A stretch of DNA of 64,000 bases. It comes from Hondaea fermentalgiana. Taxonomy: Eukaryota > Sar > Bigyra > Thraustochytrida > Thraustochytriidae. Location of the stretch: NCBI GenBank assembly GCA_014084085.1, contig NPFB01000019.1, positions 34,066 to 98,065 of the forward strand, written 5' to 3'. The translations under genes and the position numbers were made by a program. Shown in pieces: positions 59,277 to 64,000 of this stretch; position 1 is the first letter of the stretch; the number at the start of each line of letters is the position of its first letter. The notes beneath the pieces were generated by a model, which saw only the letters and a program-made list of their open reading frames with translations, was not told the DNA's origin and did not search any database.

Positions 59277-61346
59277 CTATTCCTTGAAGCGGTCGCTAAC
59301 CGAAGAGAGATAGGCCTTCAACGAGGTAGGCATACTGCCTGTAATATCTTGAAGATGCTCGTTTTTGCGCGACATGATCTCTCGATCCTCGCCGCCCTCA
59401 TTGAGAATTTTATAATTTTCCAGAATCTCGTTGACAAACCAGTCTGCAAAGCCAGCGGCTTTGAGCTCCTCCTTTGTCTCTTGCCAAGGGACCTCGTGAA
59501 AGGCCACTGTCTTGCCAAGTGTATCCGTGAGCGCCAGTGCCACGTCTTCATAAGTGAACACATCGGAAACGAGCGTGTAGACTTCACCAATATGATTCTT
59601 GGGGTGTGTGAGAATCTTGGCGGCAGCAGCGCCAACGTCATTGAGCGCCACGGCAGCAAATGGAATGTCGGCGGCGAGCGGGGCGCGAATTCTTGATTTT
59701 GTGGCGATTTCGTGACGAAAAGCGAGAAGGTTGTCGAAAAAGAAGGGAAGACGTAGAATGCAGTGTTTGAGGCTACTTTCCTTGAGGCTGCACTCAAGCG
59801 GGGTAAAGTCCGTGGCGAGACTGGACGGTGTGGACGGTAAATCCATGTTGATGACGGAAAGCGCGAGCACAATGCCGGTAAAGTGTACAGATTTGATACC
59901 CTTAATGGCGTTGAGGCAGATGCGTGCCCGATCTTCTGCTGGTGGGGCAATAATAAAGAGGGCGGATGGGTGATGTTCAAGAATAACAGAGGCCACTTCG
60001 TCGGCGTTACCGAGATCGACCTTGACCGGCGTTATGCCCTCCACATCGAGAGCATCAGGAACGCTCGAGGCGTCGCGCATGCCCGCAATGACCGGAAAGC
60101 CGGCGGCGACGATTGCTCTTGCTGTGGCTCGACCGGTGTCGCTTGTGCTGTTGAGGAGAAGAATGGGACCTTGCGGGTCATAAACGCCCGAGGTTGAGCT
60201 GCTGAGAGGCGTGCTGCCGGAGTTGCTTTCGATGGCCGGGCTCTCCGGTGCAGCCACATCTTGTTCCGGGCCTTCCGAGGACCGAAATAAGGGCGCCACT
60301 GCTTGCACAAAATCGGTCATGGACGTAGCCTCTTTGCCGGTAAGCTGTTCGAGCTGTTCTTTCGGGATGGTCATACAGGGTCGCTTCTCGTCAATGAGAC
60401 TGTAGAGTTCGAGAAGGCCTTTGGTTTGCCACTCGGGAAATCCCATGTGCAGAAAGGACTCTTTGGCAGCGTCGACGGAGACTTGGACATATTCGATTTG
60501 GGTCCCCAGCGCCTTGGAAAAGGATTTTGCCACGTCAGCGTGCGAATATGTGTCCGAGGCTAGCTCGTATGTGGCGCCTTTGTGTGCCGCGATATTGCAA
60601 AGGACCACGGCGGCTGCTTCGCCAACGTCTGAAGTAACAACAGTGCTAAAGGTGGTGTCGGGCTCAGCGGGCCCGTATATTTTTCCTTCTCCACGAATCG
60701 AGCCCATGTACGCAAAGCAGTTGTCTGTGAAGAGAGGGACGCGCAAGATGGCGGTGGGGACGCCCGATTCGCGCGCAGCTGCCTCGACGGGAATGAGCTG
60801 TTTGGCAAAGATCGTTTCGGGCGCCGCAACGCTCGGGACGCTGAGCAAGACGAGTCCAGGGACCTTGGCGAGGCGACAGCCTTGAATTGCCGAAATGCTA
60901 ATTTCTGTGCGCTTTTCGGATCCGGGAATAATGAGAAAGACGGCCTCGACTTCATTTTCGATGATGACCTTGGCGACCTCGTCTTTGTTGGCGGGGTCGA
61001 CGCGAATGGGAACGACGTTCTCGCCGAGACCGGCAAAGCCAGCGTCATTGGCGTGCGAGGTGTTGCGAGTCCCTGTGAAGATCCTTGTTTTCGGTGCGCG
61101 GGTCGTGAGCGCCTTGACGGTAGCCTTTCCAATGTGTCCCGTGCTGCCGAGGATGAGGACATTTTTCACGTTGACTGTCGTTTGTGGCGCGCGAATGGTC
61201 TCGAGCTCCTTTTCCAGCTCTTGGAGGCGCCGGTCTTGCTCCATGATGGTCTCGTGCGCCCTTTCGAGCGCGGCTTCTGCCTCTCGCAGGGCGTGCGCGT
61301 GCGCCTCAGCATCGGCCTTGAGACTTGAGGACGGCCCGCACCCCAT
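59277..61346 (-). CDS. Tandem NmrA-like Rossmann protein with N-terminal lipidation motif
   Basis: The 689-aa protein starts MGCGPSSS, a consensus for N-myristoylation at Gly2 and palmitoylation at Cys3. A short coiled coil follows (about 10-55), then two NmrA-like NAD(P)-binding domains. Domain 1 (about 63-340) has an intact GSTGHIG glycine motif. Domain 2 (about 400-660) has NSTSDTG in the same place, having lost the first two glycines, so it may not bind dinucleotide. NmrA proteins sense NAD(P) redox state rather than catalyse. Both domains share the later family motifs: the LRVPLFTDN and LRLPFFFDN pair, and YELASDTYSHADVA and YTLVSDVFTYEDVA. The start at 61346 is preferred to 61631 because the MGC motif is exact. 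Confidence 0.85.
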   Translation of the reverse strand: MGCGPSSSLKADAEAHAHALREAEAALERAHETIMEQDRRLQELEKELETIRAPQTTVNVKNVLILGSTGHIGKATVKALTTRAPKTRIFTGTRNTSHANDAGFAGLGENVVPIRVDPANKDEVAKVIIENEVEAVFLIIPGSEKRTEISISAIQGCRLAKVPGLVLLSVPSVAAPETIFAKQLIPVEAAARESGVPTAILRVPLFTDNCFAYMGSIRGEGKIYGPAEPDTTFSTVVTSDVGEAAAVVLCNIAAHKGATYELASDTYSHADVAKSFSKALGTQIEYVQVSVDAAKESFLHMGFPEWQTKGLLELYSLIDEKRPCMTIPKEQLEQLTGKEATSMTDFVQAVAPLFRSSEGPEQDVAAPESPAIESNSGSTPLSSSTSGVYDPQGPILLLNSTSDTGRATARAIVAAGFPVIAGMRDASSVPDALDVEGITPVKVDLGNADEVASVILEHHPSALFIIAPPAEDRARICLNAIKGIKSVHFTGIVLALSVINMDLPSTPSSLATDFTPLECSLKESSLKHCILRLPFFFDNLLAFRHEIATKSRIRAPLAADIPFAAVALNDVGAAAAKILTHPKNHIGEVYTLVSDVFTYEDVALALTDTLGKTVAFHEVPWQETKEELKAAGFADWFVNEILENYKILNEGGEDREIMSRKNEHLQDITGSMPTSLKAYLSSVSDRFKE

Positions 61347-61904
61347 GGCTCCTGCCTGCCTGCTTGCCCTCCTGCCTCGACGGCCGCGTGCCCGGCCGGC
61401 AAGAGCCGCCAGGACCGCCGTCGCGCGGCTCGGGAGTCTTCTTGCCGGGCGAGCACGAGAGCGACCGCGCGCGGCCGTGCGCGAGAGCGGCCGGCCGGGG
61501 CTGGATACAGAAGCGTGCTTTGGTGTCTGTCTGTCTGTCTGTCTGTCTGGACAGAGTCGGGTCCCCCGGCCGCGTTGGCTCGATTCGGCGCGCTCTGACA
61601 GCTCCAACCAAGCACGCACGCACGCACGCAAGCACGCTCGCTCGCACGCGCCTCTCCAACCCCCTCTTCTGAGGGAGGCGCGAACGCTTTGCGCGGGACG
61701 GGGATGCAGGCAACGGCGGACGCGCGCGCAGGTCTACGTTCTCGCGCTCGAGACAGCTATAGCTAGCAAGCTAGCCAGCCGGGCGCTTTGGAGACGTTCG
61801 TGTGAATAAGTGTCCCGAAGCGGCACGGGGTTAGGCAACAGCACTAGCGTGCTGCAGATTGCCCCGACGCTCTCCACTGAGCCGATTGTAGGTGCTGTGC
61901 GCGT

Positions 61905-62773
61905 TTAGGGCGACGCGAAGATGCGTTGGGCCCATTTGCATTTCGTGTGCGATACTGCCAGGTCAAAACACGGCAGAACCTCCTTGGACGAGGCGAGGAA
62001 GGACGAGATTTTCTGCTCGCCTTGTAAAGAGTTGTGCGATCTGGAGTTAAACTCATCAGAGCCAGGAACGAAGGGCCCAGTGCCCAGTGAAGACGAAGGA
62101 TCCGCTGCGTTGTAGTCGGAAAAGAAATGAGAATGAGCATACTGCTTGCGCGCTTCATACAGTGCCATTTTGCTTACGTGAGCGTCTTCCACTCCACGTA
62201 GCGATTCAAGACAAAAAAAAAATCGGGTGAATGGACGACCTTTAGCAGAAAAAGACACTTGCAATGCATGATGAAAATTTGCAATCGCTTCTTCTGAAAA
62301 GAACATTTCCACGTGGACAGCTGGCGGGTGAGGATAGAAGTATCGTCGGCTTGTAAGGTTCGAAAGCGACTATCGATGGCAAAGCCGATCATTCCAGAGT
62401 TGACGTGCGCATCACGGCCAAAACAAATTATCGCATGGTGTTCCAGGGTCAAATATAGCGACCAGTGGGTTTGACTATAGCACCCATTGCAAGTGTCAAC
62501 TCGAGCCCGAGCTTTGGCGCTTTGTGAGTGTTGCAAGCCAAAAGAATTCGTTTGTTCTCTCGTCCAGGTGCAAAATACACCATTTCTTTCATGACGTCAA
62601 ATCATCCTCATTGTTTCGTTCTTGGGTGTTTGGCTTCCAGGGATGGCTGCTCGTGGCCTGACTGTGAGCAGTGAATCGGCCAGGCCTGCTGTTTTGATCA
62701 ATCTCCCCAGAACAACGGAACTTTGCCATAACCGACTGCGATGCTCAAGGCTGAATGAAGCATTGACAATCAT
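61905..62773 (-). pseudogene. Possible degenerate or multi-exon gene, unidentified
   Basis: Three minus-strand protein-like stretches follow one another. 62773-62597 begins MIVNASFSLEHRSRLWQSSV. After one in-frame TGA the same frame continues to about 62313 (THWSLYLTLEHHAIICFGRD, then IGFAIDSRFRTL). A shifted frame then runs from 62312 to 61905 (MFFSEEAIANFHHALQVSF, later GTGPFVPGSDEF). Pyrimidine tracts followed by CAG or GAG, and a GTAAGC site near 62180, would allow splicing. I cannot assign a family, and chance open frames are possible. Confidence 0.25.
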
Positions 62774-63071
62774 GTGCGGTCGGGAAGTCTCTCTCGACTA
62801 CGAATTCTAAAAGAAGCGCCGCCAATACATCGCCGCCCCACTGCCGCGACTCTCTGCACCCGAGGCTCGGCTCTCCCCATACTTACAGGCGTGTTATCCG
62901 AACGCCGAGATTGCCCGTCCCTGCTGCCAGCTGCAGCTGATACTGCCTGGCTGCTGTGCCCGCTCCAGTTGCAGTGGTCGAAGTCGCAACGCGGCTCACA
63001 CCGCGCCTCCCTCGTTGTTTTCGTCATCCCCGCCAGACCAAGACATTCGGGCGCGCGCCGTTGTTTTTGAT

Positions 63072-63113
63072 GTGCGTGCGTGCGTGGGTGCGTGCGTGCG
63101 TGCGTGCGTGCGT
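63072..63113. repeat. GTGC tetranucleotide microsatellite
   Basis: About ten GTGC units with one GTGG interruption, in non-coding DNA. Confidence 0.9.
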
Positions 63114-63822
63114 ACACCTCTCCGAGCAGGCCGTGCATGCATGCAGACAGCACAGCAGCCAGAGCAGAGGAATCTCTGCAAGATCATCATCATCACCGCG
63201 CTGTTAGTTTACGGCCCCGGCCCTTTGACCACCGCCTAGCCCAGTCCTACTTCAGCAGCCAGACCAGCAGCGCGCACGTGCCGCCGTAAAAAGAAAGAAA
63301 AGATAGCGGCGGTAGCTTAAACTCTAGGATCCTCATAGCATACCTCCTCGGAGCACCACTGCCGTGTTGCTCGCTTAGGACTTCCTAGCATTTATCTATC
63401 CCAATGCACACCTGCACACGCGCCTCGACACTTTAGCTGGTAGTAGTTGATAAAAAAGAAAAAAGAAAAAGAAACTTTTCGTCGCTAGCATCAGTCAGGA
63501 CTCGCGTCGCGACGCACCGTCCGTACTGCTGGTGGTGCTGGTGGCGCTGCTCCTGGCGGCAATGGCTTCTCTCGGTCTCGGTTCGCGTCTGCCGAGCCGC
63601 AGGCCGTGCGTCCTCTTGCCTGCCTGTCTGCCTGCCTGCCTGCCTGGCCGGCCCGCCAAGCAGGAAAAAAAAAAGCACTGTGCCTCTACAAACCAAGAGG
63701 ACAAACAAACAAAAAACATCAAAACATCAAAACATAAAAGAAACAAGGAAAGAAAGAAAGAAAAAGAAACCAGCCAACTGGCTGGCTGACTGGCCGGCTT
63801 CCACAGTGCATCCACCGCGCGC

Positions 63823-63873
63823 CGCAAGTGCACAATCGCCTCCCCGCAAGTCCACAATCGCGCCGCGCAAGTG
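63823..63873. promoter_or_regulatory. Second CGCAAGTG cluster at the window edge
   Basis: CGCAAGTG at 63823 and 63866 and CGCAAGTC at 63845 lie within 51 bp, two of them followed by a shared CACAATCGC. This may belong to the promoter of a gene beyond the right end. Confidence 0.45.
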
Positions 63874-64000
63874 CGCCTCCGGCCTCCTCCTCCTCCTCCT
63901 TCCGCGGCGCGCGCCTCCCTCGCTCGCGCGCACGCGCGCGCCCGCTCCTCCCGCTTTCCCTCACTCGCTCCCTGCCGCGCTCCCTCGCTCCCCCCCTCCC

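Larger units (their letters stand above)
61347..64000. other. 2.65-kb region without a confirmed gene
   Basis: It contains tetranucleotide repeats (GTCT at 61524-61549, ACGC at 61612-61630, GTGC at 63072-63113, CTGC at 63617-63647, AAAG near 63750-63770). A possible broken or spliced minus-strand gene lies at 61905-62773. CGCAAGTG-type motifs cluster at 63823-63873 near the right edge. Other open frames are low-complexity. Confidence 0.5.

Noticed and set aside
1..64000. tRNA, rRNA, CRISPR arrays, prokaryotic operons
   Set aside because: I scanned for B-box-like GTTCGA cores with acceptor stems, rRNA-like blocks and spaced direct repeats and found none. The repeats are simple microsatellites plus the 129-bp array.

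Overview
This window is nuclear DNA of a unicellular eukaryote. It encodes a farnesyltransferase beta subunit, TRAP1, eIF4A, a BET1-type SNARE, TMTC, GT32 and GT41 glycosyltransferases, a ZZ/bromodomain protein, RING proteins and a guanylate-binding-protein GTPase. Genes are GC-rich, compact and nearly intron-free, and divergent or convergent neighbours are common. I infer a labyrinthulomycete (thraustochytrid-like stramenopile), but that rests on gene content and style only; no rRNA or other marker is present. Three runs of exactly 100 N (15292-15391, 27924-28023, 49254-49353) are scaffold gaps in GC-rich 5' flanks.

0-13.4 kb: a GT41 (OGT/SPINDLY-like) transferase with a signal peptide, TRM11, two tandem GMC oxidoreductases with hydrophobic C-terminal tails, and farnesyltransferase beta. 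13.8-25 kb: epoxide hydrolase divergent from a GBP-type GTPase, mitochondrial TRAP1, a strongly codon-biased 70-aa protein, a coiled-coil protein, and TMTC ending 5 bp from its convergent neighbour. 25.6-31.8 kb: a 129-bp triplication that includes the 3' end of a proline-rich gene, a ubiquitin-like protein, a Sec14/CRAL-TRIO protein with one inferred intron, and a small Gln-rich protein followed by a 12-bp hairpin.

33-41 kb: eIF4A with one inferred intron and a cluster of CACTTGCG motifs upstream, a BET1-like SNARE, a 3.6-kb gene-poor stretch rich in AGCTGC and simple repeats, and a SAM methyltransferase. 41.5-64 kb: a 1171-aa protein resembling a domesticated piggyBac transposase, a possible cilium-associated protein, a polyamine-type permease, a double Cys-cluster RING protein, a 915-aa multipass membrane protein, a GT32 glycosyltransferase, a membrane RING-H2 ligase, a ZZ-SAP-bromodomain protein, a tandem NmrA protein with a lipidation motif, and 2.6 kb with no confirmed gene.

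The genes are mostly unrelated housekeeping functions; I see no operon-like or defence-type cassette. One loose theme is the secretory pathway: two TPR-bearing O-glycosylation-type enzymes, a GT32 enzyme, a SNARE, a Sec14 protein and membrane RING/transport proteins. The most original observations are the CACTTGCG motif clusters, the piggyBac-like gene, the secretory GT41 enzyme and the 129-bp triplication.
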